Origin: Takakia lepidozioides | Taxonomy: Eukaryota; Streptophyta; Takakiopsida; Takakiales; Takakiaceae | Assembly (NCBI GenBank): GCA_030704615.1 | Contig: CM060732.1 | Span: forward strand, 67,809,053-67,873,052 | Direction of reading: 5' to 3' | DNA: 64,000 nt | Part shown: positions 9,589 through 20,363 of the stretch, one piece after another | Layout: each line of letters begins with the position of its first letter | Numbering within the stretch: position 1 is the stretch's first letter | Translations under genes and position numbers: made by a program | Notes under the pieces: model-generated | Told to the model about the DNA's origin: nothing | Seen by the model: only the letters and a program-made list of their open reading frames with translations | Databases searched by the model: none

Positions 9589-10087
9589 ATATTGGGGTAT
9601 ATGAGCACTGGTATGGTATTTCATCCACATTAATATCTCGCGTGATGTCAAAAACTATTTTTGAGTCTCGATCACTAAGCTCGCTGATGCTGATCTCCTG
9701 GAAACAGATCTAGATATAATTTAAGGTTTATGGTTATTCGAGTCTACTACCATTTAGTCCTACATCTTAATCCCTGCATACACATAGGTGCCTCACGTGC
9801 CCTAAGAGCCTTCATGAAGGCGGATTGTTTGCTGCATGGCCAAAGAGAATATTGCTACAATCCGCAGCCACTACTTTGCTCATTGAAGGAGCCGCACCCT
9901 ACTGCAGCATAGGTGCAAAAACCTAACGCCATCCCCACATTCATACCTAGCTCTGTCCACCATAAATTGCCTGCAATACTGGTATCGTGACCACACTGCC
10001 CAGACTGGTATGGTATGTGTGGGGGGAAATCCTAAAGACACACATGGGTACACTAGGTTTTCCATACCTGACTGGTATGTTCATCAA
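9290..10087. other. Non-coding stretch with a 31-base poly-T run
   Basis: AT-rich sequence with a run of 31 T (9557-9587) inside a region of repeated ggtatgg/ctggtat words (9465-9615), a pattern echoed at 10000-10080. The short open frames here are low-complexity artefacts. No gene or RNA was recognised. Confidence 0.4.
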
Positions 10088-10480
10088 TAGGGTAACTGTA
10101 CCTATCATTGCACAAACCCCTATCATCACACACCCCGGCTCTATCATTGTGCACCTGTGGACAGCGCAAACCCCTATGATTGCGCATCCCAGCGCCTATC
10201 ACTGTACAACGTTGACTCGCACCCCTCGGCCGTGCTTAGGGGTTTGTGAATGGTGTGCAATGATAGGGGCATCGATACTTGGTTTTACGAAGATTATATA
10301 GGCTCGTTGTGCCCAACACTTCAATGCAGTGTATTGGGTTTTGTAAATTTCGTAAATTGGGTTTTGAAGCCAACTTGCCAACCTCCCCCTAAGTCCAAAT
10401 TTTGCACCATAATATGATCATATGAACAAGTTATGGCTTCTCAAAGTCTTAAATGGGCAGTGATAGGTACAGTTACCCTA
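10088..10480. mobile_element. MITE-like element with 23-bp terminal inverted repeats
   Basis: The left end TAGGGTAACTGTACCTATCA (10088 onward) is repeated inverted at the right end (10458-10480, ...tgataggtacagttacccta). The total length is 393 bp, with no coding capacity. Inside the left half, gcacaaacccctatcat-like words recur, and their reverse complement (tgtgcaatgataggggc) appears at about 10256-10272, giving nested subterminal inverted repeats. The ends suggest a TA target duplication, as in Tc1/mariner-type MITEs, but other superfamilies are possible. Confidence 0.65.
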
Positions 10481-11416
10481 TATATATTCGTACCTGTATT
10501 CCACACCTAGGTTCAACCAAGTATACTAATCCAACACTGCTATGGACCTCAAATTTTGCTCAAATGTAGACTTTTTATATTCATTTTAAAACCTATCTCT
10601 CCAACTTGAATGGATGAAATATGTTGAAAACCTCATCATACATGGATGAAAAACATCCTCGATCGTCTAGTCTTACCCCGCATCTTCTCCTACACCATCA
10701 CCTCAACAATTAAGTATATTCCCCATTCAAAATTTCATGAGCTCAAACCCAAAAGAAACGAAGAGAATGGACAGAACTCTAAACTTCAATTGCTGCTTTC
10801 AAATGCTTTCTCACTGAGCATCCGCACCTTTACAAGCAAGGAATGTCTCTATTTGCTACACCCCTCTGAACAGTTAGCTTCAGAAGAGATTCTCTCTCTC
10901 CGACTCTATTTCCAAAACTAGAGTTTTAAGTACTTTCTCCGTCTGTCTCCCCACCATGCAAATCGACAGCTAGTCTGCATACAGATCAGATCTCAAACTA
11001 CCTGCCGCCTAGTGTCTATGCACTGCGATCTTTCTGAGTCTAGCTGTCTATCGACCACACCCAGCTTCTGTTCGCACCAACACAATGTGTTCTCTCTTCC
11101 AAATCTAGCAGATCAAAACTTGTTTAATCAGACTACGTACGCTCAAGGAAACAATGTTCCTGTCCAAGTCAAGAGTTCGGTTGAAGTTGAAGTCGAGCAA
11201 TCTGGCTCCAAAACTTCTCCTCTACTTCTCTTCTACTGTTTCCATTTGTCATCGATCCTGCCTTCGACCCTACAAGGCTGCAATGCTCTACAAAATTCAA
11301 TTTTGACCTTCGAAACCACTTTCAAGTGCCTGCGAGAGCCAGAGAAAGAAACAGCTCTAGATTTAACATTCTCCTCGTTGATGTTCCTCAATCCTGCTGG
11401 CCAACCCAGATCCCTA
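10481..11416. other. Intergenic; nothing recognised
   Basis: A 91-codon ATG-initiated plus-strand frame (10646-10921) has no recognisable domain. The longer plus-strand frame at 11012-11659 starts with GTG and lies antisense to the LEA-like gene for part of its length, so I do not support it as a gene. Confidence 0.3.
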
Positions 11417-11896
11417 TTAAGGCTTGCGATCCAAATCTGGAAGCTCTTCCATGGAGGTCCACCAAGCACGATCCTCGAGGGACGCAGGTGTGGCAGTGCG
11501 CGTCCGTGTTTGATTCTTGGTTGTTGGCGTGTCTGTGGTCACTTTTCCATGATATTCTTCAGGTACCCAAACCCCAGTGACGGGGTCGGGCTTCCACCAT
11601 GTCTGCTTGGTCGGTTGGGGGGCATCCTTGACACGAGCAAAATTAGCCTGGTAGTTTGATTGCTTCTCTTGAAGGGTCTCCCTCATGTTGTCGTTGGCAG
11701 CTGTCGATTCCTTCCCTGCCTTCTTGCCATCACTGGTGGAAGATTTTCCCTTGGCAGTGTTGTTTGAGTCATCAACTGGCGGTCCACTGTTCGCACCTTT
11801 TGTGTTCGTACTCATGGACCTCGGATCCCCCATGAATCTGCTGCCACATTGCACGTAGTCATTGAACTGAATTCCTAGACCTAAGCACTCAAGCAA
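11417..11896 (-). CDS. Small LEA-like hydrophilic protein
   Basis: The frame is open for 159 codons. The likelier starts are the ATG at 11833 (MGDPRSMSTNTK, 138 aa) or at 11815, because a TGGCAGCAG acceptor-like site lies just upstream of 11833, so a 5' exon is possible. The protein is very hydrophilic (Lys, Thr, Ser, Asn, Asp). It has a WWKPDPVTGVWVPEEYHGKV core and a C-terminal SLEDRAWWTSMEELPDLDR motif. The W-x-PDP-x-TG-x-x-x-PE core is the hallmark of the LEA_3/Lea5-like plant proteins, and the acidic aromatic C-terminal box resembles the At5g17165-type branch. Such proteins are associated with desiccation and stress protection, some of them in organelles. Family assignment is from motif memory only. 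Confidence 0.5.
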   Translation of the reverse strand: MLECLGLGIQFNDYVQCGSRFMGDPRSMSTNTKGANSGPPVDDSNNTAKGKSSTSDGKKAGKESTAANDNMRETLQEKQSNYQANFARVKDAPQPTKQTWWKPDPVTGVWVPEEYHGKVTTDTPTTKNQTRTRTATPASLEDRAWWTSMEELPDLDRKP

Positions 11897-14800
11897 TTCA
11901 ACATTGCATATTAAAACTAACAGTTGAAGGCCCTGGGATTGCGCACTATTTAAAGACTTGTGGGCACCTTAGATCACTCACTAGGTAAGCCCAATCAAAA
12001 AGCCAATGCTGGTGCTCGAGCTCTTTACCGAGACTTTACCATGGATCTAGCATGACACGAGGTGTTTCTAGATCGTTTTAAATTCTCTATACCGGTCAAA
12101 TGAACGACCCTCGGTTGGGAACAAATTCTTCGAAGCCCGATGTACTAGACAGATGCAGACGAGTAATTTGTGGCCTTCTGTACGCTAACAAAACGAAAAA
12201 TCTGACAATGGTGAACAATAGTTTAAAGAGAACCCTTTTGTACTGCTAATCCAATTCAGAAGAGCCTACACAGCGATAGAACACTGCGTTACTCAACTAT
12301 GGAGACACGACCCTTTCCCATGGTGAAGTGTTCACATGGTGAGGCATGAGTAATCAATAGATCACAGAGACGATGACCACTGAAATGATACGACGAACCT
12401 GGTGACGATAAATCCAGCAGCTCGTTTGGATGTTAAGATAGGCGTGGGATAAAAAAAAAAACAGCGGAACAGATCTACATCTAGACTATATGCAACTTAG
12501 CATTCAAATACTTTAATACTACCTCTAGCCCCGACCTCTCTCAACCTGCAACACATACGTGCAGAGATACGGCCCGGAGATTGATCATGGCGCCCGTGAA
12601 CATGACAAACTCCTCTCTCACACACACTCTCAAGATATTACTCTTACTTTGAGTCAATCTGCATGGCGGAGGAATGGAGAAAACTGCAGGGAGTGGAGAT
12701 ATGGCAAGCGGCTTGAAGAAGGGGCCCTGACCTCTCCATAATTGTACTGATTCCATGCGCTACTCCAGTTTCCACTACTGTTGCGTTTCCTGCCATCCGA
12801 TGCACGAGCCCTGACGTCGATGCTGCCCATTGAAGTAAAACCCTCATCATTGGCGTGGTTCAACAAGTCTGGAAAACAATAGAGCTCCAATAGAGGCAGG
12901 TATGTGTACATCCGTATCTTTAATACTCGTCGAGCGATCCCAAAAAGGCTGGTGAAAGTATAAAGTCTACTAAAATAAGCTATTGAAACCTGCAGTCTAA
13001 AAGTTGGGGACCTCTTCTATTCTTGAGTCTCGAGAATGTAAACTTTCGCTCGCTTTGCCTCGGTAGTAACGAACATCAGATGTGCACAACAAGGCTCGTC
13101 GAGCGATCCGAAAAGGGCTGGTGAAAAGTATAACTTTCAGAAAAAGCCATCCGGGCTTCCATTGAAACCTGCAGTCTAAAAGTTGGGTCTGTTGATGTAG
13201 TTCGCTCGCTTTGTCTCGGTAGTAATGTACATGTACACCGCACTGTAATGCTCTCCTCCCTCTATTGTTCTAGGAACAAACAGTGCTTTCTAAATTGGGT
13301 GTTTACTGCCTTCTCCCTCTGGACTTTTGAACCTGTCCCCCTTCCTAAATATTTCCGAAGGAAGGCCTCCTCTTTTACCCTGAAAGACTATCTGCAAGAC
13401 TGAACAAAACTTGCGCTAGATCTGGTGTATCTATATTCACTCGTTAGACGGTCCAATTCCTCCCTTTCCTCTCGACACCTCTCTTCCTAACGACCATCCC
13501 CCATTCTAGAATTTTTTCTAATAAACTCTACCCCTCCCTCCCACCCACTCACTCAGGCCTCTCTTTCTCCCCCCTCCCCCCTCCCTTATCTACCCCCCAA
13601 AACTTAACAATCAGGCTTCTATGTACATACCCCTCCTTTTGTATCTCCCTGCAAGAACGTAGGAACGTCCCTCTTCTATGTAGCGCTCTCTCAAGCTTAC
13701 GCAACCCTTCAGAGCGAAAGGTCGGAAAGGTCAACCCGCAGAGCCCCTTCCAATTTGTAATGGAGGAGACGCGACCCTGATCCAGAGATGGCACCCCTCG
13801 GATCTCAAGCTCATGAATGTCAAACCGATCGAGGTCTGAAAACGTTTGTCGTGGTGACGGACATCGATCAGTTCCCGCAAAACAGTTAATTGTCATCTGC
13901 AGGCAGGTATCGAAGTGGGTGCTCCCTGTGGCTCTCGCAGTTCTAGCACGTGTCGACCAGCTGCCCCGGCTCGCGAAATTGTAGAGGGCCACCGCCGCAA
14001 CGGAGTGAAGAGGCCCACACTCTTCCCTTCCTTGTCGCCGACTCATCTCTCTGCCTCTCCTTTTCCGCAGCATTTCAACACTCTCGGCACCACAACCGGC
14101 TGAGGCCCTGAGTCATCCCATCCAGCTCCAGATGTGTTCCGCCCTGTGGCCCTGCACCCAGGAGTTTCATGGATCCACTGCGCGTGTTTCACACATGTTG
14201 TCATGTCCGACTGGATGAATACGGCTGCAAGCATGGCATCCATGTGAGCTGCTGACAAGAGTAGGATGACGAAGATGAGTGTTTGTAACAGTAGACTTCT
14301 GGCTGTCAACGGAGTGATGAACAGTAGTGAAAGAGAAGGTGGCGGAAGCTTGCTCAGAGTGCAAGCAGTGATGTCCACTGTATCTTATGCCTGCCAAGCT
14401 CGAAAAACCAGTTTGGGCGGGATTCCACCAGACCATATCATGGAGGACATGAAGGACTTAACCATGCAGCTGCAAACTGTGCATGGCAGACACTGTAGGA
14501 AATTTAAAGTGGAGGAGTACTCATGCTATTGTTGCCGACGAGGACAGCAAGAGCTCGGAGAATTGGGATGTAATCATGAGTTATGCCTCCCACCTGTCGT
14601 GGATTGGTGAAAGGCATCTTTCGGGGAGTACGATGATGCCCGTCTTCCCCAAACCTGTCAATGTTGGGTATGGCGAATGTCAACTGAGCCCGACAATCTC
14701 GTAGAGCTCGTAGGGGACGGGTCTCAGTTGTGATTTCAGAGCTGGTTTTGCAGACATCAAACTAGAGAGTCTGATGTTGATTCACCACTGAATTTTAGAA

Positions 14801-16491
14801 GGAACAGTTCATATCTGAAGTCCGTCACATGATCGACGTGTTTGGTCTATTGACAGTGAGAGAAATACAAATGCACCTACTTGGCTATTTGCAGATTTTG
14901 GTAAATGTCCCTGTCACAGAGGAAGGAATACTCTGTAACACTCAATCACTATCCGATTCATACACGTTGGTGTGGCTGCGTCCTCTCCAATGGTGGTTAC
15001 TGGAAGGGTGTGCCACTGCAGTGTTGAGTCATGACTACACTGGATTGTCTCTGATGAACGGGGATCAAATTCCCAAAACATGTAACCTGGGTAACTGTTG
15101 GAATTTTTTTCCTGAATTGACAGACGTGCGTTGGTAACATGGCAGGGATCTTGCGTCACGACAATCTCTTATGAAGATCTTCACCCGAGCATGGTTGATG
15201 AAGATTGCACCCTCCATTGTGTTTCTCCTACCGTGTCATTGAGCTGCTCAAAATCGATGTGGCAGAGATGGGTCACTTTGAACAAGATCTGCAGGCTCAA
15301 AGATTCTTGAAATGAACAAACACTAATATAACATGCATAAACACAGTGCATTGCTCTAATGGCGGAGTTCAGGAGATCATACCCTGCCTACAGAAAGAAA
15401 TGCGTGCCCTGACCGAGAATGCCATCTTCATAGCCTGCTTTTCAATGTTTGCCTAGAGAGCTGTAATAAGTAAACTGTTCCCTGTGAACATGATCTGTTA
15501 GGCAAGACTATTTTGTGCAGTCGTTGATTCAAATATACGTTGGGACGAACCCGTTGTGAATGAAGGACTGGATCATGTTGCCTATCTGTGAGCAGCTGTT
15601 CATTGTTTTTCTCAAAAGGGAGCAGAATAAGAATATGCAGTGAGGGACCGGATGAATCCTGTACAGGAGGGTCTTACTTTTGGTTGGACTATCAACAAAG
15701 ATAACATCGTCAGAAGACAACAGGTCTCGTGTGGTCCCATTGCCATGTCAGTTTCATGACTGCCAAGAACATAAGGTGAAGCAAAACAGGTGAACCCCAC
15801 TGCGGCAACCCCAATCCAACCATGTAAAGGGCTTAGAAATGGGCAAAACTCTGTCACATTATAAATGGATATGTTTGGAAACATCTGACTGTAGGAATTT
15901 TCTATCCAAGGTATCCTTTCCCCTCAAAAATGAAAGTTAGGAAAAGGGATTTTCCAAAATCCGGCTTCAATCTGCTGGCAGCATGCTATGTGTAAGTTAG
16001 GATTCAGGCCTACAATTTAATGTTTCAACATTACATTCTTGGGAGGAGGTCAAGCACAGAAAGTTACAGGGAAGTAAGAAAACAGGTTAGTATCACTTGG
16101 GGGTGCTTGAGATTCAATTATGAGTCTCATCTCTGGCTTCAATTTGAAAGCCTCTGAAGCTAAGGCTCCATTGGCATAACAACAAAAAACCAGCCTTCCA
16201 GTTCCCAGTTTGCCTCTATTTTCGGATCCTGTTGTTGAGTTTCTTTGAGTTTCTTTAACTGTCACTCGACGACTAATAGTCCTTCTGACCTGTCGACAAT
16301 CCCCTTTGGCAAAAGGTTTTCTCTGACTTCACTGTTGCTGTGAGACTGATAAGTGTTGTGATCAATGGAACCCATATAGAAAGAGCACAACTGACTTCTC
16401 CCACTTGTGACATCACTTGCCACAACTATTCTTTGACGACCCAAAAAACGACACTTTGCCCTCCCACTTTCTTGCATGCCAGCTATGCGTT
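11897..16491. other. Long intergenic stretch without a recognised gene
   Basis: Both strands hold many short frames (the largest a 174-codon minus frame at 13549-14073 and a 114-codon plus frame at 14266-14610). None shows a domain, clean splice structure or repeated codon pattern that I can support. The block 13240-13620 is a CT-rich tract (runs of ctccctcc). A tandem duplication lies at 12926-13235. The last few hundred bases before 16491 are the 3' flank of PPR gene 1. Confidence 0.35.
12926..13235. repeat. Tandem duplication with a 169-bp period
   Basis: The unit beginning ctcgtcgagcgatcc occurs at 12926 and again at 13095. Shared landmarks are ggctggtgaaa, attgaaacctgcagtctaaa and tcgctcgctttg followed by ctcggtagtaa. 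The copies differ by small indels. No coding frame is preserved. Confidence 0.75.
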
Positions 16492-18723
16492 TCACCAGTA
16501 ATCCCCACAAGAACAAACCCCATCTTGAACATGATGAAAGCGGTTGGCATCCCGTACAACAACTGCTCGCCCGACAATCTTCGAGATGAACTTGGTGGCA
16601 GTGTGACAGTCACCACACACCCGAAGGTTCTTTGTGATGCGGAGAGGTGTGCCAGCTGGGGTGCTGATGAGCCCAAAAGCAATGGCCAACTTTTCACAGT
16701 GGTGACGAAGAGAGTATTCCTTCACCTCCTCATCCACATCGTGCAATGCAAAGCGGGTGTCAGGTACATACCCAGCCTCCTTCATCTGCCTCAACAATCT
16801 CTTCAGCTCTACGTGGATTTCGTCCATTTGCGGATGTAATCTGTCGTCCACAAGGAATGTATGCACCTGGTTTTCAATCTCAATGCAGCACCATGCTGGC
16901 TCCTTTCTGACACCTCTGTCTTCCATCAATTTTCTTACCTTTGCTTTATCATCCCACATGCCAGCTGCAGCATAGATGTTTGAGAGCAGCACATACGTTG
17001 GAGAATGCTGTGGATCCTGCTTGATAAGGCATCTTGCCGCATGTTCTGCTAGCTCCACCTTGCCATGAATTCTGCAGGCACCAAGAAAGGCCCCCCAGAC
17101 CGAAGCATCTGGTGCAATTGGCATATGGTTAATAAAGTCCTCTGCCTCATCCAGTCGCCCTGCACGACCAAGGAGGTCCACCATGCAGCCAAAATGCTCC
17201 ATTGTGGGACTCAGGCAATGATCTCGACCCATGGAATCAAAGAATTGACAACCTTCATTTACTAAACCCACACGGCTACATGCAGAGAGAAGACTTGTAA
17301 AGGTGATACCATTTGGCTTCAATCCCTCCAGTTGCATTTCGTCAAATAGTTGGAGGGCCTCCCTACCACACCCAAGTTGACCGAATCCTGCGATCATCAC
17401 ATTCCATGAGACCACATTTCTTTGAGCCATATTGTTGAACACTTGACGTGCATCCTTCAGGATCCCACACTTGACATACATGTTAGCAAGAGCAGTCTCC
17501 AGAATGACATCTGGCCCAGTTGCAGCTTTGATCATATCAGCATGGACCCCTTTGCCCTTTTCCAGGGCTGCCAGGCTTGCACATGCATTGAGGACGGAAA
17601 TGAATGTGACATTGTCAGGTGTCACGCTTTCCTGTATCATTTGCTCATACAGCTCCAACGCCTCTCTACCACACCCATGCCGAGCATACCCTGCTATCAT
17701 TGTAGTCCATAAGACAACATTTCTTTGAGCCATCTTGTCAAACACTTGACGTGCATCCTCCATGCTTCCGCATTTGGAGTACATGTCCACAAGGACAGAC
17801 TGAAGAATAATATCTGGTGCAATTCCAGCTTTTCTCATGTCAGCACAGACCTTGTTGCCCTTTTCCAGGGCTGCCAGGCTGGCACACGCGTTGAGGACAC
17901 AAATGAAAGTCACCCTACTAGGCATCACGCCTTCCTGTACCATTTGCTCATAGATCCGCAATGCCTCCTCACCACACCCATGCTGAGCATATCCTCCGGT
18001 CATGGCGTTCCATGACACTACATCTCGTTGACCCATAGTGTCAAACACTTGACGAGCATCCTTCATGCTCCCGCACTTGGCATACATGTCGACAAGGGTA
18101 TTCTGCAGAATAATATCTGGCACAATTCCAGCTTTGCCAATGTCAGCATGGACTTCTTTGCCCTTATCCAGGGCTCCTAAGCTGGCACATGCATTGAGAA
18201 CACAAGTGAATGTGACCTTGTTGGGAGTCACCCCTTCCTGTCTCATTTGCTCATATAGCTCGAAAGCCTCCCTACCACGCCTATGCTTTGCATATCCCGC
18301 TATCATTATCGTCCATGTAAACAAAGTCCGTTCAGGCATGGTGTCAAATACTTGACGTGCATCCACCAAGCTCCCACACTTGGCATACATGTTGATAAGG
18401 ATGTCAAGGAGAAAACTGTTTGGTTTGAATCCACATTGGCTCATGTGGGCATGCACTTGCTTTCCCTCTGCTAGGCCCTTCATGTTGATGCACTTCTGCA
18501 AGAGACAGACATAAGTATTGGAGTCTACTGACACGCCTTGTTGGTTCAAAATGTGAAGTGCTTCTTCCAGTTGTCCTGCTTTACAAAGTGTCCTGACATC
18601 CCCGCCAGTCCCGGAAGAGTTAATGTTCGTTCCCTCTCTTGGTCCTCTTTCAGCCATGATCATGGTGTAGGTGACTGATTCAAACAAGCGTGCCTGATCC
18701 AAACCCTCCATCCTGCATGACAT
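16492..18723 (-). CDS. PLS-class pentatricopeptide repeat protein with DYW deaminase domain (gene 1)
   Basis: Site-specific C-to-U RNA editing factor expected in plastids or mitochondria. The PPR array binds RNA and the C-terminal DYW domain deaminates the target cytidine. The reading frame is uninterrupted; the first ATG is at 18723 (743 aa), others at 18711 and slightly downstream. About a dozen P, L and S motifs follow one another (repeated [18 protein letters not shown] and NVVSWNxMIAGY wording). Then come E-type motifs ([15 protein letters not shown], [14 protein letters not shown]) and the DYW domain. That domain has HHCEKLA (the H-x-E catalytic box; usually HSE), CGDCH and the terminal CSCGDYW zinc ligands, all present. 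No convincing N-terminal targeting peptide is encoded in this exon, and a TGCAG just upstream could be an acceptor, so a short 5' exon may exist. It is paralogous to the gene at 26551-28923, in the opposite orientation. Confidence 0.9.
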   Translation of the reverse strand: MSCRMEGLDQARLFESVTYTMIMAERGPREGTNINSSGTGGDVRTLCKAGQLEEALHILNQQGVSVDSNTYVCLLQKCINMKGLAEGKQVHAHMSQCGFKPNSFLLDILINMYAKCGSLVDARQVFDTMPERTLFTWTIMIAGYAKHRRGREAFELYEQMRQEGVTPNKVTFTCVLNACASLGALDKGKEVHADIGKAGIVPDIILQNTLVDMYAKCGSMKDARQVFDTMGQRDVVSWNAMTGGYAQHGCGEEALRIYEQMVQEGVMPSRVTFICVLNACASLAALEKGNKVCADMRKAGIAPDIILQSVLVDMYSKCGSMEDARQVFDKMAQRNVVLWTTMIAGYARHGCGREALELYEQMIQESVTPDNVTFISVLNACASLAALEKGKGVHADMIKAATGPDVILETALANMYVKCGILKDARQVFNNMAQRNVVSWNVMIAGFGQLGCGREALQLFDEMQLEGLKPNGITFTSLLSACSRVGLVNEGCQFFDSMGRDHCLSPTMEHFGCMVDLLGRAGRLDEAEDFINHMPIAPDASVWGAFLGACRIHGKVELAEHAARCLIKQDPQHSPTYVLLSNIYAAAGMWDDKAKVRKLMEDRGVRKEPAWCCIEIENQVHTFLVDDRLHPQMDEIHVELKRLLRQMKEAGYVPDTRFALHDVDEEVKEYSLRHHCEKLAIAFGLISTPAGTPLRITKNLRVCGDCHTATKFISKIVGRAVVVRDANRFHHVQDGVCSCGDYW

Positions 18724-19368
18724 ATACACTTTTATCAACCTCTACTTAAAACTGAAAAAAATCAATCTCACAGCTTCTAGACTTTTCATACAAAGATTCT
18801 TTGAGGAGGACAAACTCGGACAAACTCGGTGCTAAATATTACAGAAAACAAACTAACGCAATGACTTGGAAAATAAACAGACCATTCTGTATTAGATCAT
18901 CATCAAACGAATACCTTTTGTATTCTTGGCCTGAAGCTCGATTGTGTACATCACATTTAGAACCATCACCATATTGTGCTCGACCCCAGATCATGGCAGG
19001 CACTTCTGCTTTTGCCGAAGGAAGGTTTGACCACCCCTCAATCTGATGGTCCTCGATTGCTTGCTTACCTCTGAAATCCGGTGGTCTTGTACTTTTCTGT
19101 GAATACACCATACAACCACCAAATCTTCAAGAATCTTTCACAGAGGGAAAACCCTACGGACCACATATGGTGCCCTTTCCCGGAAAAGGGCAAAATTTGT
19201 CTTCAATTTGAGCAAGTGGAGATACGATCTACTCCATTCAAATGCCCGCTACAACTGCGTGCCCTGCATGACAAACCCTTTCACATTGTAAATGCTCACA
19301 GCCTCACCTTATAAAACCTGTTGTCCCACCAGTGTAGAGGATCGGAGAGGAACTCCTGCCAGACCCAT
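18724..19368. other. 5' flank of PPR gene 1 and LINE target region
   Basis: No gene seen. From about 19250 the sequence belongs to a local repeat that recurs at about 23560-23690, described separately. The 5' part would hold the promoter of the minus-strand PPR gene. Confidence 0.4.
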
Positions 19369-19382
19369 TCTTTGTTCATTGC
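19369..19382 (+). repeat. Left target-site duplication of the LINE
   Basis: The 14 bases tctttgttcattgc recur exactly at 23027-23040. The sequence before 19369 and after 23040 reads through as one continuous stretch when compared with the related local copy at 23560-23690, which proves that the interval between is an insertion. Confidence 0.85.
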
Positions 19383-19726
19383 ACCTCCCTGCCCTCTAGG
19401 AAGCCTATCGACATTGAGTGGACTTGAAATGGGAGTACATAAATGTCTCTGTGATTAAATGCCGGCCTTGCGACCTCATGTCTTGGTTTGTTTTGACCTG
19501 AAGCACTCTGCTTTGGGTAAGGTAGTACATTGGATTTAGTTGGAGAGTCTGGGGCCTCTCCCTCTTTAGAACATGTCTACGTGGGCCATTCCCTGCAGCT
19601 CCTTTGGAGTGGTGATCTCTGAATGGTAACAAGCGGACCCCTACCGCTTGGGGGCAGCCCCTCCGCCCAAAATGGGCAGTTGCATGCTCTGTCTAGCATG
19701 CTCGGCACTTGGGCTAGGGTTGGTCC

Positions 19727-20363
19727 TTGTGCTGTGTAGTTTTTGGGGTGAATCCCAGGATGGACGATGTGTCCTTTAAAACTACCTGCTCCAGCTTAGG
19801 CTTGGATTATGTGGCTAATGGCACCATCTCAAGATTGGATAACAGAGGTACTTTGAAGGTTTCATTGCCTAAATCTGCTACAAATAGAATCCCACATCAA
19901 ATCAGCTTCAAAGAAATTCGCCACTTGACTGGTTGGAGGGCGGTCTTAGGCATTGGTGATTCAATGAGGCGCTCTAGGAAGACAGTCAAATGTGGGGACT
20001 CCAACTTGAAAGTTTCTAACCGGTTTGAAGCCCTGGAAGAGATTGATACCAAGCAGCCAGACAGGTTAGTTGGCCCTATGTGCTGAGGCTGAGCGTCAGG
20101 AACCTGAAGGATTTGGCACTCTGAATGGATTGCCAATCCTTAAGGTTTACTCTAGAAGAATTAAATCTTCACCTGAAGGATTTGGCACTCTGAATGGTTT
20201 GCCAATCCTTAAGGTTTACTCTAGAAGAATTAAATCTTCGCCACTGATCCCCCTTTGGAGAGCGGTTGGTCGTTCAGGAGCAATCATAGGCTCCCTAGAC
20301 GGCAAACAATCCATATGCAAAAGGCTAGCTTGCGGCTGGGCACTTTCAACTTCTCGGGGTTGA
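19727..20363 (+). pseudogene. LINE ORF1-like remnant
   Basis: Two overlapping frames (19727-20086, whose first codon is ATG or the nearby ATGGACGATG at 19757, and 20070-20363) make up a protein with no recognised domain. It has a basic middle (MRRSRKTVKCG) and a SNRFEALEEI segment of the kind often found near the end of LINE ORF1 proteins. The second frame holds a 23-residue unit (PEGFGTLNGLPILKVYSRRI plus KSS) twice in tandem. A stop at 20084-20086 separates the two parts. Confidence 0.5.
20103..20240 (+). repeat. In-frame 69-bp tandem duplication inside the LINE
   Basis: cctgaaggatttggcactct begins a unit at 20103 and again at 20172; the units differ at only two or three bases. A 69-base period equals 23 codons, so the open frame is kept through both copies. 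Confidence 0.9.

Noticed and set aside
16413-18474. Many 60-140-codon plus-strand frames across PPR gene 1, and the same on the minus strand across gene 2
   Set aside because: The regular PPR repeats leave open frames on the opposite strand; the sense frames carry all the conserved motifs.
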